Origin: Roridomyces roridus
Lineage: Eukaryota > Basidiomycota > Agaricomycetes > Agaricales > Mycenaceae
NCBI GenBank assembly: GCA_029378245.1
Contig: JARKIF010000024.1
Span: forward strand, 1 to 64,000
Length of the DNA stretch: 64,000 nt
Reading direction: 5' to 3'
The notes beneath the pieces are model-generated. The model ran no database searches. It saw nothing but the letters and a program-made list of their open reading frames with translations, and had not been told where the DNA came from. Of this stretch, positions 52,805 to 64,000 are shown one piece after another. Position 1 is the stretch's first letter. Each line of letters starts with the position of its first letter. Position numbers and translations under genes: made by a program.

Positions 52805-53629
52805 ATACTCTGATTTACGAATCCCAATGAACGGTTGTTATACGAACTCTGAAATGATATACTTCGAGACGCGCCTAGAATGCACTAGAAATTTCTATGC
52901 CAACTTGGCTTTCAACAATGATGCGCTCTTCACGCTGGCGAACGACCTCACCCACCACACACGAACCAACCCTCCGCTGTTTGCATCATATGTAGGAGGC
53001 GGAACCGTCTTCGTTTCAAAACTCTGGCGGAAGGACTAGGCGCATCGGTGCGAGAAGAGGTCGAACTGGAGCTTGAGCTTGATAAGAGGGTCCCTTTCAC
53101 CCGAACGCTTCAAGTCCATGGATTCGTACTCGTTTCCGCTCCCCTCACAACACCATGTTTGACACCCAGTGGCAGGAATGTCTCGACGAATGCCTTCAAT
53201 TTCTCGACAGCCACTCAACATCTCCTTCAGGAGTTATTTGGTCGCGATTGCCCGGGACTTCGCCAGATAACATTCAGATGCAGTTTCACTCATCCGAAAC
53301 TCTTCCTGCGCGTCTGGGAGCGGTCTGCACAGGGTGTTCGGTACCTACAAAGTTTTGGTAGCACGAGCACTAGAGTATAAACACGGCGTTAGTAGTTACT
53401 TCGCGCGCCCGACGGAAAGTATGTAAACGATGTCCGAATAACGTCGTTGGCAATCGCGGCGACGACAACGTCGGGCATGAAACCACATCAGCCACTATAT
53501 GAAATATTGCGGCCGAAGAATTTACTGTCCTGACCTCGATCCGCGGCTGTGGTTGAATGGATCTCGGCTTCCATTGCTACTGACATACTGGAGTCATATA
53601 TAAGATATGACACTCCAACACTAACCATC
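52805..53629. other. Intergenic, no supported gene
   Basis: Short frames on both strands near 53040-53380 show no family features. Confidence 0.3.
53597..53604 (+). promoter_or_regulatory. TATA box of the acyltransferase gene
   Basis: TATATAAG 26-33 bp before the chosen ATG at 53630. If this box is used, the leader is extremely short, so a downstream ATG may be the real start. Confidence 0.4.
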
Positions 53630-55243
53630 ATGCTCTGGTCCTTTTACAAGCGGAACTGGCCCACCCCGCTTCCCGCAGGAATCCGCCTCCCCCCCATTCC
53701 GTGCACACCACTAGACAGGCTGCCATCGTCTTCAAATGATATTCTCACTGCAGGTCTCATCGCAAATGCACGGTTGGATGCTCGGAAGCTGGAGAATACA
53801 CTCGTGACGCTCATAGAGGAGAAATTTCCCAGAGCAGGGGCAAGACTAGCATTGCGGAATGGGGTGTATTTTATTTGAACCATTAACTTCAAGTTCTCTC
53901 TGGTTGACTTTCATTTCAGCTGTACGAATTCCATGTTCCCGAGACATTTGGAAAAGATACGCCTGCGGTCCGCTTCACCGTGGAAGACCACGCAGAGGGA
54001 TATCGCTCCAATGTTTCGCGTCCACAACTTCCCATGGATGTACCTGGACTATCAGCCTCAGCCCCAACCATCCTAAAGGCTCCGGACTTGAGCACATACT
54101 TCCGACGCGGCGTGCCCAGAACATTAGCAGAATGGATCCAAACCAAAGGCCCACTGCTTCTAGTGCATCTGTCTGTATTTGACGACCTCACGTTCATCGG
54201 AGTTACATTTCCGCATATAGGCTTTGACGCCGTTGGAATAGGCATAGTACTCCGAGCATGGACAGATCTTCTCAATGGGTCAAATCTGGACGACATTGCG
54301 GGGATGGAGTGGAATGCAGAGCCATTGGAGGAGTTCATGCCTCACCATGCACTGACAACGACCGAGTTATCAGAAGGGTCCGATCGTGTCGGCGTGTTTG
54401 GGAAGATGTGGTTTATTGCACGCCACCTGTGGTCGGAGCTCTGGGACCCAGCGCTTGTTCCAACCATTGTTCGTGTCCCCAAAGTTTTTTTGGCGGAGCT
54501 GAAGGGTCAAATCATGGGCGAGCTGCAGAAGGAAGGATCCGATGAATGGGTCAGCAGCTCTGACGTTCTTACTGCCTGGTGGTACAAGGTATGTAATTAG
54601 GTTGACACCCAATGTCAATGGACTTATTATTGACTCATCCATGAAGGAAACCCTGCGGCATCGTATTAATGACAGAACCGCGGTATACCACTACATGGTG
54701 GCAAATCTTCGAACCAGGCCCATCTGGTCCTATGGTTCAGAAATGGGGTCTGTCGAATGCATCCAGCGGTACATTGGCAACATGGTCTTGCCGTTGCCAA
54801 TCCCACCGCTCCCTGCAAGTACCTTCCATGATCAGTCATTGACTGCATTGGCGCTGCACTTCCGTCGAGCCCTCAATCATTACAACACGGAACCGGCAGA
54901 GATACGGGCCCGTGTTCGCTGGAGCTGCGCAAATCCAACCAAGCTGCCATTCCCTTGCCCGGGAGATGCAGATTACAGATTCACGACCAACTGGAGGATC
55001 GCGGGATTTGGTTCACTCGATTTTTCGGGAGCGCAAGTCCAAGTTGCAAACTCTTGTGCGAGCGAGGGTCGGCAGGCAAAGAAGGCGAGCGTGAAGTTCC
55101 TCCACTTGATGCTAAATTTGATACCCCCCCGCTATGGTATTTGCATCCTCATGGAAGATCAGGAGTTTGTTTGGCTCAGTAAAATGAGTGGAAAGAAAGA
55201 ATTGGAAGATTTGCGCCGTAGGGGCAATGTTTTGTTTGCTTGA
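53630..55243 (+). CDS. BAHD/trichothecene acetyltransferase-like (PF02458-type) acyltransferase
   Basis: Three exons (introns at about 53869-53921 and 54595-54650) give a protein of about 500 aa. It starts MLWSFYKRNWPTPL with an early helix LDARKLENTLVTLIEEKFPRAGARL, as in fungal acyl-CoA-dependent transferases. The catalytic HxxxD is present as HIGFD in FIGVTFPHIGFDAVG. SSSDVLTAWWYK matches the mid-protein helix. The structural DFGWG motif is replaced by LDFSGA in NWRIAGFGSLDFSGAQ, which loosens the usual channel motif but occurs in diverged fungal members. It would move an acyl group from acyl-CoA to an alcohol or amine of unknown identity, in the cytosol. No neighbouring synthase was seen, so a cluster role is not supported. 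Confidence 0.75.
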
Positions 55244-55449
55244 AGTGTGTAGTATACAACAATAGATACCACTGCTCATGCGTGTCGCCTCGAGACTACA
55301 GAGGCTCAATCCAAGTCCAATCAATGGTTTCTCACCGGGCTGGAGCCAGCGGAATCTGCAATGATGCATTTGATGGCGCATCGCTGGCAATCAAATTTGC
55401 TCTCTCGTCCAACCACAACCACCACGCCCTCCAAACCCGCCCAATAGAA

Positions 55450-56019
55450 ATGCCTTGGACTTTCTACGAGAGTTATCGCGGCTCGCCGTGGGCCAAACTT
55501 CATTTCCACCACCCTCCAAAGCTCTAAGAGCCTCTACAGTCTCGGAATCGCACTCTGCGACTCGGTTGACGACTACGTCCGCTCTGGCGAAATCACCGAA
55601 GAGCTCGGGAGGATAGTTCTCGCAGAGGTACGCCCATTCTTCCTTTCCCTAATCCTCCCGCCCAGCTCACTAGTACTAGCATGCGACGGACGCAGTTTGA
55701 CCGAGCCCTGGCCGACGCGATGGCAAATATCGACGCTCGCGCAAGTGTCAAAGTGAGTCTCATCTTCTTCTGTCATTAGCGTCCTACTTAAGGAACACAG
55801 GGCCACCTCCGCACGTACCGCAACTGCGACGACGTCTGGTACTTTTCCCTCCGCGACGCGACCTTCAAGATGGACAATAAACAGACGGTGTCAACTTCCC
55901 GAGTCAAAATTGTCGCATGCAAGCATGGTGATGCGGTCGCTGTAGATCTAGGAGCAGACCCTGAGACGGGAGAGGTGATTCCGACCAAGGGCCCGGGAAG
56001 TCGCGGGAAAGGTCGATAG
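55450..56019 (+). CDS. TOA2: Transcription factor IIA small (gamma) subunit
   Basis: Four exons. MPWTFYESYRGSP starts the conserved N-terminal helix; after an intron ending AAGAG come LYSLGIALCDSVDDYVRSGEI and LGRIVLAE, then FDRALADAMANIDARASVK, then GHLRTYRNCDDVWYFSLRDATFKM and VKIVACKHGD, the beta-barrel strands that contact TBP and DNA. The TFIIA gamma subunit is normally about 110-120 aa; this one has a short acidic/Gly tail (ETGEVIPTKGPGSRGKGR). It acts in the nucleus at RNA polymerase II promoters together with TOA1 and TBP. The gene ends 40 bp from the stop of the convergent HEAT-like gene. Confidence 0.92.
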
Positions 56020-56059
56020 ACAATGTATTCCAAGCTTGTTACATGTAGAACCCGTATTT

Positions 56060-59000
56060 TTACGCCTTGACCTCCGTCACCACCAAATCCTTCGCCTTGC
56101 GCAACTTCTGCAGCGCCGTCACCCGCACGATAGCATCCTCATCTCCGACAGCCATCGCCCTCAACTCTCCGTACACACCGAGCAACCGCTCCCGTCCCTC
56201 GGCATCCACCAACTCCTTATACGCAGCATTATCCGAGAAGAACGTATCCGCCCACCAACTCAACAAATTGACGCCCTCATACTTGCTTTCCGTGACCCCA
56301 ACATTAAACGTCCCCACCACCGCATCCAACACTTCCTCCGGAAGCTCCACGAGCAACTTGCGCACGAACGAAAGTGTCAACTCGGCAGGGGGAACCCACG
56401 TCGAACGCTTCTTGTGCATCTCCACAGGCGCGAGGACGTCACGCAGCGATGAGAAGAGTTTCGGGGCGTAGGAATGCAAATCCGCGTCGCTCAGAGCGAG
56501 ACAGAGGCACGAGAGGAATACGCTGGGGTTGGCGAGGATGAGTTTCGGCGAGGTTTGGTACGTATCCAGGATGACGAGCAGCGCAGTGGAGGAGGAGTAC
56601 TTGGAAGTCTCCCCCATCTTTTGCGTCGTGAACGAAGCGGCATGTCGAGTCTTCCATGAATCGTAGAGCCCTTGCACAGCTGCCAGCGTGGACTTGGTAC
56701 GCCTGTCCTCGATGTCACCGCCGCTAACATCATCCCTCCCAAAGAAATACGGGAACGTAAGAGCCACATCATCGGAGTGCGAAGACTGGTTCAAAGCCGT
56801 AGACGAGAATTTGCCAGAGTAAATCATCTCCAGGAAGAACGCCGCAGCAAACGACGCCGCGTCCTTCCCAGACCCCAACGTAACGTGCTTGACAAGGAGT
56901 GCAACCATCTCGCGTGCCTTTGCGAGCGAATCAGCCTTGCCGAGCCGCGCCCCAACAAGCGCATCATGGATGATGCCCTGCGCGCACTCTGGCGCCAACG
57001 TGAAGAACTGGTAAGAGTGATCCTTGAACAAACGGACCACCATCTCCCGTTCCTCCTCGTTGTTCCGCTGGCGCTCGATAACGGGAACGACGACAAGCTC
57101 AAAGGCATCCCGCACGGTGAGATCCGAATCTTTCCCCGAGTGGTCGATGAGTTTGCGAATGAGCGACTCGAGGGTCGTGTAACGCTGCTGGTAGAACGTA
57201 GGCTGCTGGGTCACGATGTGCCCGTGGAAAGTGCGCAGCTCGTTTGCATACACCGCCGTGCGGCTGTAAGCCCTCTCCAGCGTCGTCAACTGGATCGAGT
57301 TGACCCAGGGAGCCTCAGCGATACCGTGCTCGCCGGCGAGGATCTCTGCGCGGAAGACAGAGTGACATTGCAAGGGAATGACGCCGAGAAGGGCGACCAG
57401 GTTGGCGATGACCGCTTCGAACGAGTGGTGGCAGCTGTGAGAAAGTCTGATGTTCTCAGCGAGGAGAGCGCGCGCCTCGGGGAGAACATCCTCGTCGGTC
57501 GTGTTCCTCAAAACCCGAGCAACGTGGTTGCGATACAGAACAAACCGCCGCTGGTAGAGGACGGTCGCGAAAAAGTCCTGAACCCCGTGGTCAACGAGCG
57601 GCTTGATCAATTCCATCCGGTCGTGGGGCACGGACGTCCACAGACTCTCGGAGCCATGGAAGAGGAAATTGTCCCCGAGACGAAGCGCCAGGAGCTGCGT
57701 GATGCTGCGGTGACCTTGAGTCGTCGGATTCTGCTGGAAGGAGGCAACCTGTTGGGCGAGAAAATCCACAGTCTCGACGAGGAATCTCCAGCAGTCCGAA
57801 TTGTGAGCAACGCAGTGGCCAATGCACTCGATGAGATAGAGATAGAGCCCCTCCTCCGCTCTGTAGCCAAAGTGATCACCCATCCGGTAACTCTCCGCCC
57901 CAACATCCACGAACGCCCGAGAATCTTCAAACGCGCGTTCCGCAAACGACAAGGCATTCTCGGACTTCAAGAACGAGTCGAAGAGTGTGAGATACGAGGC
58001 TGAGCGGATGAAGGGAATACGTTCGGCGAGTTCGGCCGACTTTTTCTTGTCCGCCTTGATCGACTCTGCCAGCTCCACATTCAGGCGAATCTTGGTCAAC
58101 GGCCAGATCACGGTTTCGACATAGCGGTCGCAGTGAGCTGCTGGGATGATGACTGTGGCCATGTCACTCAGAACGGGCGAACGCAAAACATTGTTGCGCA
58201 TGACGTCGTCCGTAATGTAACGGCGCACCTTGGGCTGGACGGCGAGCAAGACGAAGAGCGTGCTAGATTTAAATATTAGCATGCATCCCCCTAACGAATT
58301 ATAAAACTCACTCGTCCGCCTGAAGGGTACTCATCGCCGCGACCGCCTTGTCAATAATAAGCCACGCGAGCTCCTGGTAGGGCGAGTCGAGCGCAGGGAG
58401 TATCGACTGAAGCAGAGCAATACGAACTGAAAACCGTCAGCAAAGCACAATAAGAACGACAAAATACGACTCACCATCCTGATGCAACGGCCGATCCCAA
58501 AGCCGCTTGACCAGATCCTGCATCTCAGGCAGCTCAAGGTACGTGCTAATTATCCGAACGAGCTCCTTGAAGACACCAATCCGCAACGGCTTGGCCGTCG
58601 GGGGCTCCAAGAACGTTGACACGCTCTTCAACGGGACGTGCTCCAACGACCGCTTGACCGAATAGACCGCAGTCCGCGCCAACTCGCCCGAGAGGATAGC
58701 CGGCGCGAGGAGGAGCTCGATCCCGGCAGCAGGCTCGTCCAAGCTCGGTAAGAACATGAGTATCGCCTCTGCAATCCGCGGGTTGAGCTCCTCATCGACA
58801 AGGAGCGCAGCAAGCTCGTGGATGGTCGTCGTCGGCAACTTGGTAAACCGTTCCGTCGCCTGAACGCGCTCGTGCAGAGGATACTCGTTGGAGCGTATAA
58901 TCTCCAACAACAAATCCCCAAACACCTCGCACTGGTGCGGCGTGAACCTGGACGCACTCCGGAAGTTCCACGTCGCCGGCGGGATTTTATCGCCCTCGGT

Positions 59001-62000
59001 GTAATCAGCCGGCGGGCGGTTGAAGACGCCGTATTTGCCCGTCGTGATGAAGCGATCGAGAAGAAGGTCTTGGCGATGGTTGATGATGTGCTCGGCGACG
59101 AAATGGAGGTACACCGCAGTGTCGTCGATCCGCAGTAAAAGTTGAACAAGCGAATCCAGCAGGGCTGCCCGCTTATTACCCTCCTCCTCCGAGCACTCGC
59201 CCCACCGTTGAGTCCACTCCTCGCTCGTGGCAGTAGACAACAACCGCAAGTCCCGGAACTCGGTCCACCAAGCCGGAGGCGTCTCCTCGAGCGTGGATTT
59301 ATACAACGCGCCCAAACTCCGCACAAACTGAACCGCCTCAAGCAGCGGCGACTTGCTCCAATCCGCAGGCACATCCCCCGTTCCTTTCGCCGCCCTCAAA
59401 ACACCCATCTGCCGCTCGACCCACGCACGAATCCTCGGCACCCGCTCCCAGCGTGTCCCCAAACACCCCAACATGGCCCGTACGAACGCCGGATAAGCCG
59501 CATTCTCCTCGTCAAACACCTGCGGCTCAAAGACCTTCTGGTTGTACTCGTACATGAACTCCACATACGCAACCTCGTCCTGAATGCGGTAGAACCCATA
59601 GTCGACGTTGTCGTTCTCGAGCGAGGAGACAAAAGTCCTAAACGCGAGTTCGTCGGCTGCGGTACGCAAATCCGTCTGGCGGTAAGCGGAGAGCGTGACG
59701 AACTGAGCCTTGGCTTTGGACAGCCCGTGCTCCTGGAGACACCGTGCCCACAAGATCTGTAGTGCCATCTGGAAAAATACGCCAGAAGGTTCCGAGACGA
59801 AGATGGACAGGCAGTAGTTGACGATGGACATGATGTGGCTCGAGATGCTGTAGAGCTGAAAAACGACATTAGCCAAAAAGATCAAGCATCGAAATCAAGA
59901 CGCACCGATGAAACAGCTTCATTAACCTGAGCCTCCCACGCAACATACACCGCCGCAATCTCCCTCGCCTCTTCCTCCGTCGCTCTCCTAAACAACCCAA
60001 TAATCTTCGTCACATCAAACAAATACGGCAACTGCTCCGCATCCGGCGGAATCTCATTCTTGATCCTCGGAACGAAGAACTTGATCGTGTCGATAAACGC
60101 AGAGACACTATCAGCCGCATCCGTCGCCTGAATCATCGTCCGATACACCTCAAGCCGCTCGTCAAACAGCCGCGTGTACGTCATCTTTTGGAGTGCAGCA
60201 CGAGCCGTGGGGTCCGTGATATCGCACAGAGCGTAGAGCTGGAGGATAATTGCGTCCGTACCATCTGCTGCGAGAGCCTGCTGTACGATGGCATGGCGCG
60301 CAGAGGGGGATGGAGGGAAGACGTTGAGCGCAGCTAGAGCGGTGCTCCGGACGCTCGACGTCGAGGAGGTGAGACTGCCGATGAGATACGCGGGGTCGTC
60401 GAGTTGCGTCCAGATATGCTCTTTCTGAGACTGAGAGAGATGCTGGGAGATGGAGTGCGTGTAAAAGTGGAGGTGATCACGCGGTGGCCAGAGGCTCGTG
60501 ACGATTTGGAACATGGCTATAAAATTATGAGTCACAGCCGAGTTGAGAACAAAATGCGTACCGTCGTTGTCGCCAGACGGCAAATTGGAGTACGGCTGAG
60601 TGACGCCGTGACCCGGGATGGTGAATACATTCCGCGTCTTTGGCTTGAGCGCATCCATAAACTCGAGAGCAATACCCTGCAACAAACCCGCAGATACATG
60701 CTGCATCGAGAACACCCCACGAGCGCTCTCAAAAGGAACCTACACTTGATTCAGCACGACGCATCTCAAACTCGTTGGAAGCACGTACCTTGACGAGAGT
60801 ATGATGATGGTCGAGCGTCCGAAGTACGCTCGTGAGGAACGTCGTCCTCAACTTGGCTACAATCTCCTCATCCGACTTCTCGCTCGCAGTAAGCGACGCG
60901 AGGAACTGCTTGATCGCATGTGCGATGAGGTCAGCCGCGCCCTCCTCGAACGCCGCCTGCGACCTTTGCTTCGCCTCAATTGCCGCCGTTGTCGCGATAC
61001 GTCCCTGCAGAATCTGGATCGCCTCGAGGACGAAGGAGATGACGTTGGGACGCTCCTTCTCGGGTTTGCACTTGCCGAGCAGTGCAATTGCGCTCATCGC
61101 AACTGAATGCACGACTTGCCACCTACTCTGCTCGAGCAACGCAAACTTGGCTAGTTGGCCCGATTTGAGCAGGTCCGATTGAACGAGGGAAATGAGGAAT
61201 GGCTCGACGTGCGCGCGCTGAGTATCGAGGTCGAGGCGGTGCCAAAAGTCTGCATAATAGCGACCCTTGGCAAACCGCGCGGGAAGGGAGATCTGGAGTT
61301 TGCCGTTGCCGACCCAGCGACAGAGTTTGTTGACGAGGGCCAGGCTACGTGGAAGATCCGTTTTGAGGAAGGACAGGAGGCGACCGTTGAGGACGTTCGG
61401 GAGCTTGTAGGTCGACTTGAAGCCGGGGCGTGTAGGGGGGTAGGTCTCGAGCAGCTCAAACAGCTTCTCGACGAGGTTGAGCTGTGAATCGGGTGCGACG
61501 TACTGCGAGCTGCGAAGGTTGAGGTGAGGCCAATTCTGCGCAAGTCTGCTATGTGTCGAAATACGGCGAAAAAACTGAGAGGATCACGCACGTCGTCTTA
61601 TTCCAAGCCTCCTCCCTCAAATGCTCCGCGCAGCTGGACAAAGTGCGCTCGAGAACGACCATCTCGGGCTCCACGACATGTGCCGGCCGGCGAGGAACAC
61701 CCATACTGACGAGTAGATCGACCCGCCCGGCTTTGCTAAAGCTCTCCTTCAAAGCCGATTGCACGGCGGGCACGCATCGACGATAGACATCGAGGAGCTG
61801 CTCGTCCGACGCGTACTGGACGCAAGCACCAATTATCTTGGCTTTGCCTGCGTTGGAAGGATGAAGCAGCGCGTCGAGAAGGACGGGGAGAGCGGGGGGC
61901 CCGAGGACAATCGCCATGGTGATCCCGAGCTCGCGTTGGACAAAGGACTTGGACGCCGTCGTCTGAGGAAACTGGAGGTCGATGGATTTCGGCGATGAGG

Positions 62001-62178
62001 CATCGTCTGGAACGGAAGGGTAGGGAACCCGGGAAGGGAGCGGGGTTGTGGCGAGGAGTTGTTGGATGAGGGTTAGGAGGGCTGGGTCTTTTTCGAGAGC
62101 GAGCTTGGCAGCGAACTCGTGGCGCTTCTTGTAAGGCTGGTTGCCCACCTGGAGCATGAACTCGTCTGCGGACAACAT
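56060..62178 (-). CDS. Very large HEAT/ARM-like helical protein, about 1,950 aa, function unknown
   Basis: Starts MLSADEFMLQVGNQPYKK at 62178 and ends VTEVKA before TAA at 56060. I could follow all seven exons through introns of about 45-60 nt (near 61600, 60790, 60560, 59905, 58470, 58310) without a frame break. Predicted structure is almost entirely amphipathic helices with HEAT/ARM-like spacing, for example GPPALPVLLDALLHP near the N-terminus, STALAALNVFPPS and FEAVIANLVALLGV. No catalytic motif, signal peptide or membrane helix is seen. Such proteins serve as scaffolds, karyopherins or vesicle factors; I cannot assign one. Long, intact and intron-rich, it looks like a conserved housekeeping gene. 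Confidence 0.8.
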
Positions 62179-62398
62179 GGTGGCAGAAAGGAAGAGGAGT
62201 GTATGTGACTCGTGGGCGCTGTGATGTGGAAGCGAGCGCCGATCAGCGCTGATTGATCGGTGATTCATGCGGCTGTGTCGAAACATTTGATGGCCGATGG
62301 CTTCCCGAAATTTGTACAAAGCTGGCAACTACTTACTCCCAACTTACCTCCGCTAATCACTTTCTTTTCTGTCCGATAATGTCCGCCGCTGGTTCTCT

Positions 62399-64000
62399 TC
62401 ATGAATGGACCACAAAATCGACACAAAGCCACTGACCTTTCTCGGCAATCACATACGCCGTCGCTATAGATCAATTAATTTCAATCTCAGCCGCTGAGTC
62501 ACAGCAACAGACCTTGTGTATGCGCGGCGATATGCAACGGGATAATGCTCAGGTCCACGACTCGCAGATTCGTCGTCCCGTACACCTAATTCGGCCTTGA
62601 GAATAATGGATAAATGAAAGCAAGTGAAATGCACCTTCAAATCCGGATCGACCACTCCATTCTTGTCCTTTGGCAACATCGAACAGCTGCCGACGGTATC
62701 TATTCCCAATCAACACTGGCTTGCGCATATACGACGAAAGGCATGCAACTCACGCCACGTCGTCCGATGATAATTCCGAACATAGTCTACGGAACTACAT
62801 CAACAGCCACCGAGAAAGAACAACGGAGAGCACGCACCCCGAATCTCTTCGTCCGACGAATATTTCTCGAGCCCCGGATCCACCTCCCGCACCACGCCGG
62901 ATTTGAACGGCTCTATTTCGTAGAGCGAGCGAAGGTACTTGATATGTTGAAAGTGAATCTCCAGATCTACACGGGGTTGGATTTCGGAACAACGGAGCTA
63001 AAACCCACACACCGAAATCGTTCTCAAAGTAACGAGGGTCGATGGTCGGAGCTTCAAATGGATCAGTGGACTTTGCGTGCTACAAGCCACTGGCAGTCAG
63101 AATTTCTCTGTGCGAATAATGGTACGCACGATGGTCCCACGCGAAAACGGGTGGTTTAAGATCGGCGTCATGGTAAAGTAAGTTTTGCCAGGTTCGGGCA
63201 GCGCTTCAATGCAGAATCAACCACTGGACCTTGACAAAAATATTTGGACGCACTGATCCTATAGCCACACCAGTCAAACAACTTCCTGAAAGAAAAGGGT
63301 TAAGCAAACTCACGTAGCTTTGGACATCGGCACCGCAATGAGTTGCAAATCCGGCAACGAATCATCCCTGAGACGTGCGATCTGCAGCTCATATTGCTCT
63401 CGCAACCCCGGAGGCATACCACCGGCTTCGACCTGTGCTTCAATTCCCGCAGCAACGCGCTCAATCAGCGCCGGCGCATCGGGGGTAGCCGCGGAGAGAG
63501 GGAGATATGCGAGGGAGGTTATACCAGCGCGGTGGGCGCCGAGGCCTTGTGCACTGAGTTGAATATGTTGAGATGAGTAAGTAAGAGAGGCGGAAAGAAT
63601 ATCACGCACTGCAACCTCTTCGCCTCAGCCGCGTACTCCGGGTCCCGCATGAGGTCGTGCGTAGGCGGGGACCCCGCCAACTCCAACGAAATGTCCACAG
63701 ACGAATGCTCCTGGACATTCTCACCAACTCCATCCAGATGAATCTTCGTTTGAACATCAATCGCCGAGAGCACCTCCGGGCGGCCGATCCCCGAAAGTTC
63801 GAGGATCTTGGGACTTTGAATTGCCCTGCAGAAATGTTTGAAATGTACTGCAGGAAGAAGCGGTGAACATACCCTGCGCTCAAGATGACTTCCTCCGCAG
63901 CACGAACCCGACGCGTCTGACCTCGATGAATGTACTCGACGTAGCGAGCAGTCAACCCCTCGCCCGTACCCTGTTCGTCGAATAAGATACGCGCAACGGT
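62399..64000 (-). CDS. GMC oxidoreductase, C-terminal part, 5' end outside window
   Basis: An FAD-dependent alcohol/sugar oxidoreductase of the GMC family. Reading leftwards: RYVEYIHRGQTRRVRAAEEVILSAG (flavin-domain segment), SPKILELSGIG with GVGENVQEHSSVDIS (second GMC signature and following motif), the substrate-domain stretch with YFTMTPILNHPFSRGTIV, DPFEAPTIDPRYFEND, and the active site DYVRNYHRTTWHTVGSCSML plus LHIAAHTQ, so both active-site His positions are present. About ten short exons splice in frame. It ends FVVHS. The FAD-binding N-terminus (GxGxxG) is beyond the right edge. Aryl-alcohol oxidase-like or choline-dehydrogenase-like enzymes are both possible; secretion cannot be judged. 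Confidence 0.88.

Noticed and set aside
52590..53039. Plus-strand open frame spanning the end of the 7-TM gene
   Set aside because: Different frame from the conserved C-terminal tail; no independent support.
56672..58003. Plus-strand 443-codon open frame
   Set aside because: Antisense shadow of the HEAT-like gene, whose minus-strand frame is longer, spliced and compositionally sound.
1..64000. CRISPR arrays, bacterial operons or riboswitches
   Set aside because: The window is eukaryotic (spliceosomal introns, Harbinger and hAT elements, nuclear tRNA intron); no regularly spaced repeat array was seen.

Overview
The window is nuclear DNA of a mushroom-forming basidiomycete (Agaricomycetes). 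The evidence is many short introns of about 45-60 nt with GTRNGY...YAG borders, and lineage-typical families: F-box/LRR proteins, a NACHT-WD40 protein, a 7-TM protein family, a GMC oxidoreductase and UGT/MFS genes. The species cannot be named from sequence alone.

Left part (1-13 kb): the tail of a 7-TM gene, an intact UDP-glycosyltransferase divergent from a DHA1-type MFS transporter that carries two apparent 1-nt losses in C runs, an F-box/LRR gene with a further G-run indel, a long unrecognised frameshift-ridden coding-like stretch (about 7.1-9.8 kb), and a gene fusing N-terminal BRCT-like domains to F-box-like and LRR-like regions.

Middle (13-43 kb): a duplication-rich zone. A D123/CDC123-like gene at 13-14 kb has an inverted, frameshifted and truncated copy at 36.7-37.5 kb. 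A small secreted, probably GPI-anchored protein gene is present three times (16.1, 27.0 and 38.3 kb) with its TATA box, upstream sequence and downstream tRNA-derived repeats. A 2902-bp PIF/Harbinger transposon with 184-bp TIRs sits in the upstream copy of the third gene, and the unoccupied version of its target lies at 15.24 kb. Also here are a small four-exon HTH gene, the second BRCT/F-box paralogue, an alpha/beta hydrolase, an intron-containing tRNA-Val(AAC), an orphan fragment of a kinase-family N-terminus, and a C2-NACHT-WD40 gene with 14 WD repeats.

Transposon nest (about 43-50 kb): almost gene-free. It holds at least six elements without a recognised transposase, recognisable from TIRs and target-site duplications: two hAT-like MITEs (8-bp TSD), a 1.7-kb element with 64-bp identical TIRs that contains one of those MITEs, a 1.75-kb element with a 10-bp TSD that contains a TA-flanked 910-bp element, and a mariner-like MITE.

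Right part (51-64 kb): compact and conserved. A second 7-TM gene, a BAHD-type acyltransferase, the TFIIA small subunit (TOA2), a very large alpha-helical HEAT/ARM-like protein of about 1,950 aa that converges on TOA2 with 40 bp between stop codons, and the 3' part of a GMC oxidoreductase running off the right edge.
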